Source: Bacilli bacterium
GTDB lineage: Bacteria; Bacillota_I; Bacilli_A; ML615J-28; CAG-698
DNA: 64,000 bases
Direction: 5' to 3'
Assembly: GCA_918272565.1 (NCBI GenBank)
Contig: CAKJYW010000013.1
Location: forward strand, 1-64,000
Shown: one piece after another, positions 55,901 through 62,968 of the stretch
Position numbering within the stretch: position 1 is the first letter of the stretch
Layout: the number at the start of each line of letters is the position of its first letter
Translations under genes and position numbers: made by a program
The notes under the pieces: model-generated
The model's database searches: none
Seen by the model: the letters and a program-made list of their open reading frames with translations, nothing else
What the model was told of the DNA's origin: nothing

Positions 55901-58076
55901 AGAAAGTAAATTGTTCACAAAGGTAAAACATAGCAAGTTCTATAACTTAATTAATAAGTGTAAGAACATTGGTACATCATTGATCATGTCTTCTCCAACA
56001 CAATTGCTTGATAGAGTTATTAACTTCCCTACATTCGATTTAGGAGTAGATGCTACTGCAGACTTCAGAACATTGAATGAAGTACCAGCAGCAAGAGCAA
56101 CTGTTAATAAATTCGTTGCTATGTTTGATTCTTTAACTCAAGAACAAGTTGACAACGATAAAGACTTACAATATTTAATTAGATTCTTATACGCTTCTAA
56201 CCAAGACCTTAAAAACGCTACATCATATCGTGGTGAAAAATTAGGCACAGGCTCATTACCAGTCTTGAAACAATATCTAAAGATGTCTAACCAATTATAT
56301 TCAATTGGTAACGCTATCCCAAGATTCGCTTACTTCTTGAATATGGTTAAGAATGCTGAAGCTAATGGATATCAATTAGATCCAAATAGAATGGGCGTTG
56401 CTTATCATATGCAAGACGGTATCAAAGAAATCACTAACGATGTTGATGCTGATGTTTATAAACACATCAGTGAAGAAGACAGACAATTAGCTGCTAACTT
56501 AGATGCTCAAGCTATTCAAGTTATTGCAGAACATAATGGTATCGAAGGCAATATGCCATATGCTGCTACTTGGTTGAATCAACATTTCAATACAATGTTT
56601 GTTACATTCCCATTAGCATTATGCAGATGGGCAAACAATAGAATCCGTTCATTAGGATATGCTATTGGACAATGCATTCGTGGAGAAAATGGTTGGTCAT
56701 ATATTGGCGACCAAGTTGCAAGTAATGCTATCACTTGTTCATTATTACTCTTGTTACAATTAGCTTTATCTAAAAACACTAGAGAGTGGATTAGAAAGAA
56801 AGCTAATAAAGAAGACGATGAGATTACTGAAGAAGAACAAGAAGCAGCACAAAACATATTGTTCAGAAGTGGACAAGTTAAATTGTTTGGCTCTTTATTA
56901 AACGGTGAAGAAACTTCAACAGCTAAACATTCACGTGGCCCAATCTCTGCTTTATTCGATTCATACATAGCAGACTTTATTCCAGCATTTAATGGTGGAG
57001 AAAAGAATTTCGGCACTAACTTAATGAATAAGATTAAAGAGAAAACTTTAGGCCATACACCATTCGTTATTAAAGACGCTGTTGAATCTATACCAGGCAA
57101 TACTTGGTTACAATCTTCTACTTATTATTCTCCAGGCGAAAGCTTCTTAGAAAACTATGGAAGAAAATGTCTTGGCTATACTTTAGGAACTGCACAAGCA
57201 AATGCATTAGCTGATTATTATAAGACAGCTGATCAAACAACTGATGATTCATTCTTAAAGAAACTTAAAGATGGTATGCAATACGCATATACTCGTAAGT
57301 TTGCTAACACAAAAGAAGCTAAAGCTGAACATAGAAACTATAAGAAAGCATTCACTTTAATCTATGAATATAAGAAAATGACTGAGAAAAATATCGATGC
57401 ACCTACTCAAACTTCTGATAGTTCTCAATTCACAAATCTAAAATCAGACTTAAAGAATGCATTGACATATATGAATGATGCGTCAGCTTTATACAGTGTA
57501 ATAGCTGATTACAAACAAAAAGGCGTATCATTATCTACTATCAAATCTGCAGTCAAATCATTATCGTTAAAGCAACAAATAATGAACTTAGATAGCTATA
57601 CAACATTTATGCAAACATTATCTCCACAAGAGAAATCTGTAATTAAATCTGCTATAGCATATGAAGAATATAACTATCCGTTCTTAGATGATATCTATCA
57701 AGAATTGGCAGATACATACCAAAAAGAAAAATCAAAAGAAAAATCATCTAAGTCAAATAGATATGTACAATCTGTTGGTTCATTATTAAAAACTATGAAC
57801 TATAATACTCCAAAGGTATATAATACAAATACAAGACGTTACAATAATTATTCCAATTATGTTAACTTCATTAATAGATATTTGAATAATGTATCTTACA
57901 AAAACAAGTATAAAAAATCTAATGATACTCCATTAGACACTTACAACGATATGATGAATCAACAAAACTATGGCACATCAACTGATGTCTGGGGAAATAA
58001 AACTAGACATTATACCGATGGAACTGAATACTCAGTAAGACAACAAGGAATGCCTATAGTGGGAGGTAAAAAATAA
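40995..58076 (+). CDS. Giant multidomain protein with DPBB RNA polymerase core
   Basis: 5,693 residues, about 640 kDa, with GGAGGGAC before the ATG. Residues 3276-3284 (MWRQPGQQR) and 3312-3318 (FNGDMDGD, catalytic D3314, D3316, D3318) align with the RNA polymerase beta' pattern NRxPxxHR...NADFDGD, with the same spacing. Two-barrel polymerases of crAss-like phages keep only this DxDGD element clearly. Hydrophobic helices lie near residues 370-395, 449-470 and 5245-5260, which suggests entry through a membrane. The rest is long helical and mixed segments without recognised domains. The gene sits against terminase and portal genes, so a packaged, injected polymerase is the leading idea. The beta-like barrel was not located. 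Confidence 0.78.
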   Translation: MYKDDDVLKVLNSNTENNNYNEDNNDTDELDVLKSNTPEEVVTPVESFRPQLTEKEYAARESASVDFDSGINHVDNSEVGFLKNNYVQLDTGEVNTTKSLATDLVSDEKSISTGELYKDTLGRTAYEDLKVACGLNKNDSFTDFYNNNGYVPKGWEMEAKMCLIEEKRMKFYSKYQNGEMSETDFLYQAYGKDLMKEAGYDLESKLFWYNRIKNGDRTSPLDSDTFLADLIANSRSLFQNETWYRDSTSNKMSQTLAGLVTGNRLSDDKFYEIFKNQVDALKPYFDEDVNKIITYYKAGSLGSAFSPFIDTDGDGKYDYYFHTDGRLYAVKDSSGAGESKCTITYNEDGSVHAVQINDGLDGAVDSFLEGFRDFWVGLLDIGSMAVSLFVGIGDAANGGKYWVDSQQRWEAFKKSTWALGDEDYVTFDSVSNWNGEDWANGICKGVGQVAGMIVLTVLTAGIGTAAQGGKAAINTGTEIGSEAAKEVMKDGAKGVTKEMVSNSIKSVYGKVAERLGSNAAPKVVERTAQQAIAELGKQLGTQLPKEAFEEVAKGLVAQELRALGTTTAKLAVKNAGTALARGASAVLQAGTKGRSGFVISTKGVMGSVWGQSIQVAATNAVKDFVSVAGQLEARNNGLKFLEKVTDGQVKALSTGDILGRAFATAGADLVISSLFRAQGDIGTTTRINAMFGSKSKLLTENAKKLLADGSISQSVRNATLNMTKNMKACMAVDNIFDILENITTAGAQAAFSNPYAELGSKESWQTFWQSAYNPQSIIMNAYIGAKNVISYGNSQNLVDSRLSTFIREANINARAVGGAVRNYINEVESSTLDPIEKNKLIKVLENLDSHVQNKLNNIEKVSSKDKISASARMFNNIMETAMELDDVFSIDNKKAVTAFNLNNDEVTEIREAIKLLNSTKEAGEKDYGMVSAMLFNRASKAEAENIKAVYEDILDLATKKATHTNKVLKMIADFSGKLPFANHVKSKHAMATFKDFLNTVADKANYDLSGIKDIDIRNLIVSNRIKTLHRDDDGTSFNKFKQAIDEGLIKTYVLSDASALEGHKFKVEEDGNIIVLDSNNKERTDVNFDDNPFFQLLQDKAHNKEAIEQLIKMGIITSPNNDKEPESLYSIMASGTPWFGFTVDQSKRNEILKKSDNNETNPLRDIIVALDTIADLCNPDLSADSDGYAGIDWSIPLFTRVSYTRKNSSGGESDVSLYIVPNQSKAHNIDIVNRLQTVQAMIYDYYKILTLTKVGLKTPEQNEELQKAIATFAFLLDENIVMNDYKDYQEILSDPAKRSEFLENRLKLVDKAILFKANFDEDETDEGFGRNQLVKLYRDGVLNDNILTEFAEESEKSSKVGEVARKLLQYKDLVNLTRDAMNIALKASNEGKLTNVDINVMKDYVGKMKDPANAKLKEYLEKDNHLSAQLEKIIEDPTKYFPFINGLVGNGRHLSQEECSAILEKRRIDDSDYIEYLSELIGNRYNDFVANTNDYVERIKKTFTKVFYGKDYNYTDDNNFFKTLSKEQVIEFITDPLTVLSNMRARQVHRLFSKNQDSDSNYSTDITPLAKELLRKSGLLTEDGKLDTNKIFIETYNIDSETPLTADEIKNEILKGETDQARLFRNLILIANKDYIGDFNERIVGDDGVEKDFIRNEGENIYVGKNDELLGDYLFNNTDVKQMLMVSKQDEIIDRIKNDIDLYDQYVGVGTDLMASKNIIEVNLLELLPKNLKSAVGKFLESIEAKSDRGAKARMENNEIQQDMEKLFTGSEASNTTSQYVAYKKLVLSKIINGNFLYSYDINNTKSIEKFRTLMFSLGYGKDVSKIISNAIQVDGVSVKNKPMHVIKTDLEARKVFETLMKMSPVTFISTLKEGKDFKYVLNNLFSSNRYVDDNTTFDVSKLKLNNGVTLLGNYDEWTQTEGISETLLDRAIKAALQGGNFADFFTIFNKSTDFEGQVNKTSYETYKAIKIIDRVFEYLFDPKTEYRQSVLRVPCTKDNSKYKDILEMYSKENSIWNVKYDEDNKYFEFRRKDAKDVNKDAFIQTHIIENNNEFNFKELVPLWDSKTSTKSVDFEMDKDISYETLFSIISEMEFDDLTKIEDFVKYAEKPIKLMSLDKSEKSEYDNLMSKLNGEKTLSEIENILASNKKLVEDNYYANLLDFYFKNVRAQSNVLENALSTEETKPLLSLCDTDILNSIGDLLNGKYKDIFSEQSFNDDEMLALANDVSESVHKSVSFDSIKALLTILKDAEENQLVALSTDTGLAKNNPTLTAFGFLEIDDEGKLSVSMEEYIKAAKQDREVFLSNLDLMLKTAGLTDEEKASVKNLISQLKAKDALITELNADKELTIEHSNLKTILNFETTSPNEPSVKVNPNEYFLSSGDNFNKKLAASLVANRKFLKKGQDKYIALSSIGETKDTIGNLLSDFMRDALGRTLDLTTDKLGSALIYNMQSDEGVAEFFMSSYTWAHYIKEAIMMDDEGNFVNKFKGMSEKEVNKMLYDLAMKANLYSTGTTFAAEYAGALMLEYDPETKQYNIKPIVTSSSNPDDDILRELVIGKHSLGEEDGKVKMMVKVKQNTFVENISGYNSDFEVFDLTNEDVKRSVYAAAYFNAKRNNRAWYINPDKYDSYKDVIKSYYIDTYKLKAYDLRTHFYNACKAYGLTDDVIKTILQNADNIAVTQNTSWSEQALETLKRTAGITNDKFVENRQFKALHDALLYAINKDALKPETLNGFDNFINKYDAALKVNEVENALVALDKITSLNVEDNELGYKYFATLSEAEQKDVIMHLMLDSSNTDGLTLTMLANARNGKNLYDVYKYFVDRFDVKAIKEVTKVDLTKSQVEGYRKTFGNRITDDQIKDLFGKETKAISKEQQLNYAKPLIDLVDNLSKYIDDKESFNKLLSSITFDGVDLSSDKALFDNVDLFGDNALPFARDKSFLAQAMKAFQLMEDSKSLRADSKELENRIKDVITGNGYNGYSRQQYLSSLRSKRKRNEVRNVFFNLLNAHGVEVSNINIELRDGTDTLKNDDVSKALAAAVNDISLAAKAYGEDLEKQNKYDETIKNYSLADKIEVFLASGQDNMTKYLKNTFANSEYKHYSPGMLSTLDGKYGEKLLNALKANFDFKKAERDSIINRFVTTVMNPLDKYMSKQQEKYLKNINPAFLLSNLVRVSGYTTEGKELLARKLEHMNKYGNIIEITSQTNKELHDYIVNDLLHDELYNVRALWSMAHEHKEFVDGIPYGCIKVNSKILNESFGLNPETNQPYKNGDTLYTLMWRQPGQQRTVIHNVRVLVDDNYTFALSRTTARDYFNGDMDGDSYFKAMPDNAMQAFGKSTFDTLNYGGSLFDTLFDGVKIPMSSAKEFSTYESELTKYFRDNQEAQNLIYGIYNNTNSVDDFNAHFRSWLNDNTKYDDKTKDMLVSAFGFKERTTAMINKNRVITSNNYILDKLGKLYKSNDKNRPNIVDEIMKGNEAFLRAAFLLSDDDATWLGQSSKGQLRNFEVKEEQLNKVSNALYETTIGMSKDSNARLINIFELLKNDKKAMTQIKNNVCKYIDLGINQGFISKTNGERIKQDVLDTENFDQDSAYCVAQLLQVHKINSKPYDDIITKSITAPEAQSQRIKNNQKISGIINIMQKMGGYDGLNGLAAVMKENPYGPESLTIASRLAEQLLDEKLLRNPLFMATKDATGAAKLLRDFATKCDVDVISKNNLNIVSHKKTTGINKNVIGVSGKVIVAIQTDGEYTDSVGVYDRSKHGGANLRVNRCASYELGDLTPKQKEELVSTLKSLKGTIKADEFKHIINDSSFRINGNQNVLAFVNRLGEQVSLASLKPEDINRGCQLVFNENSSLIDHVKNNLVKFGAITTKDFKGTGYATDIEFGDQIKKEDIPQFLFDQKIASMEKLAPLTGFKNLGKTIIGTDKNGGKHEFALCELDNIALLNVLDMEDMSFSDRKLDTVSLLSGSQGIDASFNMGNLFITVTEDGKVVYDPSGYNNLMSTISNYTKPVLQDVNGVNLVRYNRIAILLDQIEDNNRLAKVISNIAKAIGSDANNIKDVMTALETVGDLGGYTGEQIESAVYATMTHDEKVKFRNMLKADKDNTFARVFFSKEVQDTLDSNIQTAAELADDYVAQKKEDIAHTNPRIANVSNYSDGANYVREMEGSAEDLNTSFISRRALLNLLLTETNKADGKPFGLNSTLLNDMLRNGYIEPEDIWSGNIADGYRPILKYQGLELDPNDYPERTQSKKAGMFFNMDMGKRNRENENLIGFIGDSLLPNNNHKYSEAMIDEMNKVNSSETSSQYYSYTPATRILPYLTKGTDEDIFDALTGYKNEFFVNRMNKSLEISDSDIKLGTYYSSIDDARRMSTSEKDYYSNVKQSSEYLEHLEDRDSAVLYKNLIVKKKISLNEELTKLNLLDRLHLLEDRQNLLEQDESTKAFKELIADKSQFGTEIQNFKTIEQGSYEDACWDNLSAASLSKCVELTSSKNGYEFYNSAMRSWGFKSDDNKDIALGSRVLRMNAIADEETKNLLGNEYIRLVNVSKYDNDLALQLEQYLQVEKLIELYDSFVTNKAAFEKAMPKSGPESYAERFKRLNEVLNEQGGLDSLRAYTDTLYKENIALRRLIDDATAINKRIIEVAKQESPYEYVSWFVNLEGRESNNKLFGWDTVNAFDLSHQKFEDVLLGSMQRSNRRKLSSIFSSSDDGYLASVTIAATNLAKKKAVKSLAKYMKDNGYMSNLDLYSISMEKINKDLQKDFLDAFKSDLTSGKTTKEAYAYDVYTYNQLKYIAIENGVSPEEFNGYESFLNLYDKLSSIAESQRQALHFTSYQDLVEARNATQGYGTDVADKEKLDAAVKIYNASQNVLSTMVAMMVEHGKYKSADSYLAAIYDIAKARCQNLGDYVIVDKYGAKLEDTDKYVPSFLNGFDMDDAIREMKYGKGGSEESKKASIAQMIICGDAYVMKESLADQLESKLFTKVKHSKFYNLINKCKNIGTSLIMSSPTQLLDRVINFPTFDLGVDATADFRTLNEVPAARATVNKFVAMFDSLTQEQVDNDKDLQYLIRFLYASNQDLKNATSYRGEKLGTGSLPVLKQYLKMSNQLYSIGNAIPRFAYFLNMVKNAEANGYQLDPNRMGVAYHMQDGIKEITNDVDADVYKHISEEDRQLAANLDAQAIQVIAEHNGIEGNMPYAATWLNQHFNTMFVTFPLALCRWANNRIRSLGYAIGQCIRGENGWSYIGDQVASNAITCSLLLLLQLALSKNTREWIRKKANKEDDEITEEEQEAAQNILFRSGQVKLFGSLLNGEETSTAKHSRGPISALFDSYIADFIPAFNGGEKNFGTNLMNKIKEKTLGHTPFVIKDAVESIPGNTWLQSSTYYSPGESFLENYGRKCLGYTLGTAQANALADYYKTADQTTDDSFLKKLKDGMQYAYTRKFANTKEAKAEHRNYKKAFTLIYEYKKMTEKNIDAPTQTSDSSQFTNLKSDLKNALTYMNDASALYSVIADYKQKGVSLSTIKSAVKSLSLKQQIMNLDSYTTFMQTLSPQEKSVIKSAIAYEEYNYPFLDDIYQELADTYQKEKSKEKSSKSNRYVQSVGSLLKTMNYNTPKVYNTNTRRYNNYSNYVNFINRYLNNVSYKNKYKKSNDTPLDTYNDMMNQQNYGTSTDVWGNKTRHYTDGTEYSVRQQGMPIVGGKK

Positions 58077-59659
58077 TGTCATTACAAATGATTGAAGTCA
58101 CTCCTAACTATAGGCCAAATCCTAAGCAGGTTCTCCTCCATAATGCACCAGTATCTTATGATGACATCTGGATTATTCTTTATGGAGGAACTCGTGGAGG
58201 TGGCAAATCTGCTGGTATCTTAGGTGATGCTGTTCAATTCTGTATGACATACCCAGGAGCAAAGTGTTGTATTATCCGTGAATCGTTAGACGCTGTTAAG
58301 CAATCATTCTTGGATAAGCTTCCTACTTTGTTTCCTCAATATGTCAATGGTGTTAAGATTTATGACTATCGTGAAAAGTCAACATCGTTCTATCCTAGTA
58401 GATGTATTATCTTTCCTAACGGTTCGTATATTACTCTTCAACGTGTTGCCGATTATAAAGAAGCAACTAACAAACAAGGTTGGGAATTCCACTACCTTGC
58501 TGTTGATGAAGTTACAAAGCACGAAGAAAGAACTATCAACTATCTTTTAACTTGTGTTCGTTCTGCTGAAATCACAAACAAGTATACTGGAAAGCCATTA
58601 AGAATTCCTACCAAGGTTGTCTTTGGCTGTAACCCAGGAGGCATTGGACATAAGTGGGTAAAGAAGAGATTCATCGATACAACTGTAGTTAAATACAACG
58701 AGCATAAAACTCCAGTACAAACTAAAGACCATATCGAACTTGTTGAGAATCCATTTAAACGTGGAACTTATGTAAGAAGATTCATTAGATTTATTCCAGC
58801 TTCTTACTTAGACAATCCATTCTTAAACGATTCTTACATTGCTATGCTTGATGCTTTACCAGAACACAAGAAGCAATTAGATATGTACGGTAACTGGGAT
58901 GTTGTTGCTGGTAAGTTCTTTGATTTACAAAAAGAACAAATCGTTGAACCAAGAATGGTTGCCGATGACTTAAGACATTTCAAAGACCGCATTAAGATAT
59001 TCGCATCCATCGACTGGGGTTACAATCCATCAAAGGCTTGTTGCTTATGGCACGCTGTATTCCCAGACCATAGAGTTGTTACATTCAAAGAATTGTATAC
59101 TGGCGATATGGTTTTCGAAGACTTTGTTAAAGCTATAGCTGAAGAGTCTAAAGATATGGATCTTGAGTTAACTTGTTTACCTCACGATATGTTTAGACAC
59201 GGTGATAGGTATCGTGATAGCTCTGGCAAAGTAATAGGTGAAACTAAATCTGATGTCTTCGAAAGCTATGACTTATCTCCGCAATCTGTTGAATCTGGTA
59301 ATGGTCACTTACAAGATAGATATGATAAAATCCACTCTGCTTGTAGGATTAAAAACGATGATGGTGTTTATAAGTTTAGAATTTCTACTGCGTGTACGAA
59401 CCTTATAGATGAGTTTGATCATGCAGTTGTAGATGATAACAACCCAGAAAAGCTAAAAGGTAGTGACCACGCTCTTGATGCTTATGGCCATTTCTTAATG
59501 TATTACTCTGATGACATCGAACCTATTGGCATTGAATCAATACATAAAGATAACCGTACTCATCTACAAAAATTGTTAGATGAAGATGAGCGTAGACTCG
59601 AAGAACAAGAGGAAGAAGACTACGCCATTCAAGTTGATAGTTACTATGACCTATGCTAA
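58076..59659 (+). CDS. terL: Terminase large subunit
   Basis: 527 residues. ATPase: Walker A GGTRGGGKS (37-45), Walker B LAVDE (D144-E145). Nuclease: SIDWGY near 310, later SDHALDAYGHF near 463. It packages DNA with the probable small subunit far away at 14130. It overlaps the giant gene by one base (TAATG), so the two are coupled. Confidence 0.96.
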   Translation: MSLQMIEVTPNYRPNPKQVLLHNAPVSYDDIWIILYGGTRGGGKSAGILGDAVQFCMTYPGAKCCIIRESLDAVKQSFLDKLPTLFPQYVNGVKIYDYREKSTSFYPSRCIIFPNGSYITLQRVADYKEATNKQGWEFHYLAVDEVTKHEERTINYLLTCVRSAEITNKYTGKPLRIPTKVVFGCNPGGIGHKWVKKRFIDTTVVKYNEHKTPVQTKDHIELVENPFKRGTYVRRFIRFIPASYLDNPFLNDSYIAMLDALPEHKKQLDMYGNWDVVAGKFFDLQKEQIVEPRMVADDLRHFKDRIKIFASIDWGYNPSKACCLWHAVFPDHRVVTFKELYTGDMVFEDFVKAIAEESKDMDLELTCLPHDMFRHGDRYRDSSGKVIGETKSDVFESYDLSPQSVESGNGHLQDRYDKIHSACRIKNDDGVYKFRISTACTNLIDEFDHAVVDDNNPEKLKGSDHALDAYGHFLMYYSDDIEPIGIESIHKDNRTHLQKLLDEDERRLEEQEEEDYAIQVDSYYDLC

Positions 59660-59684
59660 AATCTAAAAAGAAAGGACTTTTAAT

Positions 59685-60014
59685 ATGAGCCGTTATAAAT
59701 TAAAATTAAGTCGTGATGTTCCTAATGCAGGAGGTTATCGCAACCAACTTCGTGTTGGTTTACCAGTACAAGAAGATATGGAAAATAACATCTGCATTGT
59801 TGCTGAAGGTTCTTATGACTTTGTAGCTTTAAATAGAAATGTTTTGCGTGACGCACTTCTTTCATCTCCAGAATTCTGCAGACAAATCTTAGGCGTTCAA
59901 GTAGCAGACTTGATTAACGTAAGGAAAGAAGTAGCAGTAGCTGAAACACCAGCAACTGTTGAAGCACCAAAGCCAAAAGCAAAAACAAAAAAAGAAGGAG
60001 CGAAAAATAAATAA
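59685..60014 (+). CDS. Unknown protein in packaging cluster
   Basis: 109 residues with AAAGGAC upstream. A compact alpha/beta core, then a Pro/Ala/Lys tail that ends KKEGAKNK. Position suggests a head or neck accessory; no family recognised. It overlaps the next gene by one base. Confidence 0.5.
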   Translation: MSRYKLKLSRDVPNAGGYRNQLRVGLPVQEDMENNICIVAEGSYDFVALNRNVLRDALLSSPEFCRQILGVQVADLINVRKEVAVAETPATVEAPKPKAKTKKEGAKNK

Positions 60015-60334
60015 TGGAAAACGCATTAGTTATCGTAGTTATAGTTTTAGCAGTTTTAGTAATTTGTATTCTAGTATTACTTGGAATATTATTCTATAAT
60101 CAAATGTTAGTTACAAACGAAGTTAATAAACGTTTGTTAGTTCTAACTAAAGACACAATCGAACATGACCGTTCAACCAATGAACAGTTACAAGAAGCTG
60201 TTATAGAATTGGAAAGAGTATCAGCTGAGCAAAACAATGCTACACCTACTGCTGATACTAGTCCTTCTGTTCCAGATAACGATGAGCCTTTTAGTCCTCA
60301 CTTTGCTGGCGAAGTACCATACGAAGAAAAGTGA
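60014..60334 (+). CDS. Small single-pass membrane protein
   Basis: 106 residues. Residues 4-29 form a strong transmembrane helix (IVVIVLAVLVICILVLLGIL), then a coiled-coil-like acidic domain and a Pro/Ser/Asp-rich end. AAGGAG precedes it inside the upstream gene. It could be a spanin-like or holin-like protein, but nothing specific supports that. Confidence 0.55.
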   Translation: MENALVIVVIVLAVLVICILVLLGILFYNQMLVTNEVNKRLLVLTKDTIEHDRSTNEQLQEAVIELERVSAEQNNATPTADTSPSVPDNDEPFSPHFAGEVPYEEK

Positions 60335-60360
60335 TACATTAAACAATAAGGAGTGGCTGT

Positions 60361-62271
60361 ATGAGAGGTGACGCTAAAAATATAGCTACTTATATTGAGA
60401 TGTTTGTTGATGATTCAATGACTCAATTGAATCCTTATATTTTACAAGGCAAACTCAACAACGAATATATAAGTGGAAACCAAAACAAAAAGATTAATCC
60501 TAGACAATTAAAGATTGAAGAAAAGAAACTTGATCCACAAGTTTATACTGAAAAGAAAATCTTCAATCGTATTTTGCCTATTTATCTTACACGTTATGGA
60601 ATCCTCACACAAAATATGCCAATCCCTGGTATCATCCCTTCTGGTTATTCATCAAAGGAAATAAATGATTCAATCAATTGCAATACATTCATTCCTAAAT
60701 TTATTAATGATGCTAATTATAAAAACATTTACAAGAAAGTTGTTAAATGGACAGACATATATTCTATAGCTTGGATTAAAACTGGTATCGACTGGAGTGC
60801 TGGTGACCATATCGCTGACATCGAAAACACGAAAATCGGAGATACAGTTGGAACTTTAAAGCTTAAAGAAGGTAAAACATTCGCAGCCTTCTGTCCTATT
60901 CATGAAGTCTTTGTTGATTCATATTATGTTGAAACAATGGATGACGTTAATGAATTAGTACATCGCCGTGTATTCCCTATTGACTATATTAAAAAGAGAT
61001 GGGGATTTGATGCACAAAAAGAAAGCATTAATGATTCACAACTTTCTATGTATCCAAGATATACAAACTTCGGTATGGCACAAGCTGGCTCTATCGAATA
61101 TGCATACGTATATGAATACTATAAAAAAGCAGATGCATTATATCCAAACGGAAGATATGTAATTATCTGCAATAAAAAAGTTTTACATGATAAAGAACTT
61201 CCATATGTTAATGCAGAGAACGGTAAGAGAGTTATTCCATTTGATTTCGTAACAATGCAATCAATTCCAAATAAACTTATCGGCGTTTCTGTTTATTCTC
61301 AAATCATTCCTATTCAAGACACATACAATGCAATGAAGAACCGTTATCTAGAGTATGCTAACCATATAGCTATTGGTCAGTTATACTACTGGGAAGGTTC
61401 ATTGATTAATAAAAATAATTTTACAAATAGGCCTGGTAAACTTATTGGATTAAAGCGTAATGCTAAACCTCCACAACCAGTTCAAAAGGAAAAACTTACT
61501 AACGAGTTTGCTCCTTTCTTAAAATCATTAGAAGATGATATGTTAGTAACAGCTGGCTTATCACAACTTACTGCATTCGGTTCTAGCAAATCAAATGTTA
61601 GAACTGATGGAGTTGTAGATAAGATGAGTGAATCTGATGATAATAAATTAATCAACGCAGTTGATAATTTATCAGAGTTCACCATATCTGTTTTCAAGAA
61701 AATTTTGTATCTTGAAAAGCAAAGATATACTATCCTACATAAGCAACTAGAACTTGCAAAGAAGGAAACAGCTGTTTTACAATATAATCTGCAAGATGTA
61801 GATCCCGAACAATTGTCAATTATCAATCGAGACTTCTTGATGACTAGTGACCAAGTGTTCGATAAAAAACTACAACAAGCAGGAAATTTTGGTTTATACA
61901 ATCCTAACTCTGGGTTGTCATACCGTGCTAAAAAGCAAATCCTTGATTCTATGAAAGCTTCGTATCTCATTGATACGTTAGATCCACAAGAAAGAGCGAC
62001 TTACGATTTATGTATGGATGAGCAACGTCAGTTCATGGATGGTAAACAGCCTGAAGTGTTCGACTATCACGAACACGCTCGACATATTGCTGAACACAAT
62101 ATATTCAGAATCAGTCCCGAAGTTAGATGTCTCAAAGAGCGAGACGAGAAAAAGTGGAAACTTCTTCAGGAAGCTCTGGGTGCACATATTGCTGAGCATC
62201 AGAAATATTTAGAGCAAACTCAACAAGGTAACGTAATTGCAAATGCCAAGGAAGCACTAAGGAACAGCTAA
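60361..62271 (+). CDS. Portal protein
   Basis: 636 residues with AAGGAG upstream. It lies between terminase and scaffold/capsid, has portal length, and shows portal-like features: a helical wing, VFVDSYYVETMDDVNELVHR, PIDYIKKRWGFD, and a region GKRVIPFDFVTMQSIPNKLI followed by YSQIIPIQDTYNAMKNR. The C-terminal third is helical with charged segments. It forms the dodecameric DNA gate at one capsid vertex. The subfamily is uncertain. Confidence 0.8.
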   Translation: MRGDAKNIATYIEMFVDDSMTQLNPYILQGKLNNEYISGNQNKKINPRQLKIEEKKLDPQVYTEKKIFNRILPIYLTRYGILTQNMPIPGIIPSGYSSKEINDSINCNTFIPKFINDANYKNIYKKVVKWTDIYSIAWIKTGIDWSAGDHIADIENTKIGDTVGTLKLKEGKTFAAFCPIHEVFVDSYYVETMDDVNELVHRRVFPIDYIKKRWGFDAQKESINDSQLSMYPRYTNFGMAQAGSIEYAYVYEYYKKADALYPNGRYVIICNKKVLHDKELPYVNAENGKRVIPFDFVTMQSIPNKLIGVSVYSQIIPIQDTYNAMKNRYLEYANHIAIGQLYYWEGSLINKNNFTNRPGKLIGLKRNAKPPQPVQKEKLTNEFAPFLKSLEDDMLVTAGLSQLTAFGSSKSNVRTDGVVDKMSESDDNKLINAVDNLSEFTISVFKKILYLEKQRYTILHKQLELAKKETAVLQYNLQDVDPEQLSIINRDFLMTSDQVFDKKLQQAGNFGLYNPNSGLSYRAKKQILDSMKASYLIDTLDPQERATYDLCMDEQRQFMDGKQPEVFDYHEHARHIAEHNIFRISPEVRCLKERDEKKWKLLQEALGAHIAEHQKYLEQTQQGNVIANAKEALRNS

Positions 62272-62311
62272 ATAGCCAAGGCCAGCATTACAGCAAGAAA
62301 GGAAAAATTAC

Positions 62312-62941
62312 ATGAACCTTAAAGAAGCATTAGGGAAAGTAACTGATCCCGAAGTGAGAGCGTTTTTTGAAAACATGATCTCAAATCAAAACAGTTATAT
62401 TACAAAGTTGGAAACACAACTTAATGAACAAGCACAGCAACCTGCAGCAAAACCAGCTGGTAGCACAGACATTACTCAAGAATTCATTCGCAAGAAAATG
62501 CGTGAAGAAGTAATCAAAGATGCTACATCAGTTATTATTGCTAGCGTTGGCCAAGAAGTATTCAATGCTGTAAAGCCTGACTTCGATTCATTCTTAGAGA
62601 AGAATATGAAGTTAGAAAATACAAAAGTCGAATACGCTGTTGATGCATTCAACCTAGTTATGGGAAGATGCATGGCCAACAAAGACCATGCAATTCATAC
62701 TGTGTTAGGCAAGACCGCAGTTCCTAGCGGAACACCTACACCACAAATTGTTACAAATGGACAACAAGTTGCTCAAGTTCAAAACATTGTTGGTAATCAA
62801 CCTCCAGTTATGAGTAACACAGACGTGAATGCTGGACAAGGTTTGCCTGGCACTCAAGGAGTCCCAGTCAAAGATACAAAGGACGCATTCAAACGATTCA
62901 ATGAAAAGCTCAGAATGGGCGGAGGTAATAAATTCCAATAA
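62312..62941 (+). CDS. Scaffold-like protein
   Basis: 209 residues with GAAAGGA upstream. An N-terminal coiled coil (MISNQNSYITKLETQLNEQA), a helical middle, and a Pro/Gly/Gln-rich C-terminus ending KFNEKLR-like basic residues. Position directly before the capsid gene and the low-complexity coil are typical of scaffolds. No family recognised from sequence alone. Confidence 0.6.
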   Translation: MNLKEALGKVTDPEVRAFFENMISNQNSYITKLETQLNEQAQQPAAKPAGSTDITQEFIRKKMREEVIKDATSVIIASVGQEVFNAVKPDFDSFLEKNMKLENTKVEYAVDAFNLVMGRCMANKDHAIHTVLGKTAVPSGTPTPQIVTNGQQVAQVQNIVGNQPPVMSNTDVNAGQGLPGTQGVPVKDTKDAFKRFNEKLRMGGGNKFQ

Positions 62942-62968
62942 TACTTAAATCTTTGGAGGATTTAATTT

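Noticed and set aside
56579-57100. 173-residue - strand frame in the giant gene
   Set aside because: Antisense shadow of a long coding frame; no start signals.
40995-58076. Assignment of the genome to crAss-like phages
   Set aside because: Only the giant polymerase points that way; the other recognised families look like Bacillota phages. Terminase and portal phylogeny would be needed.
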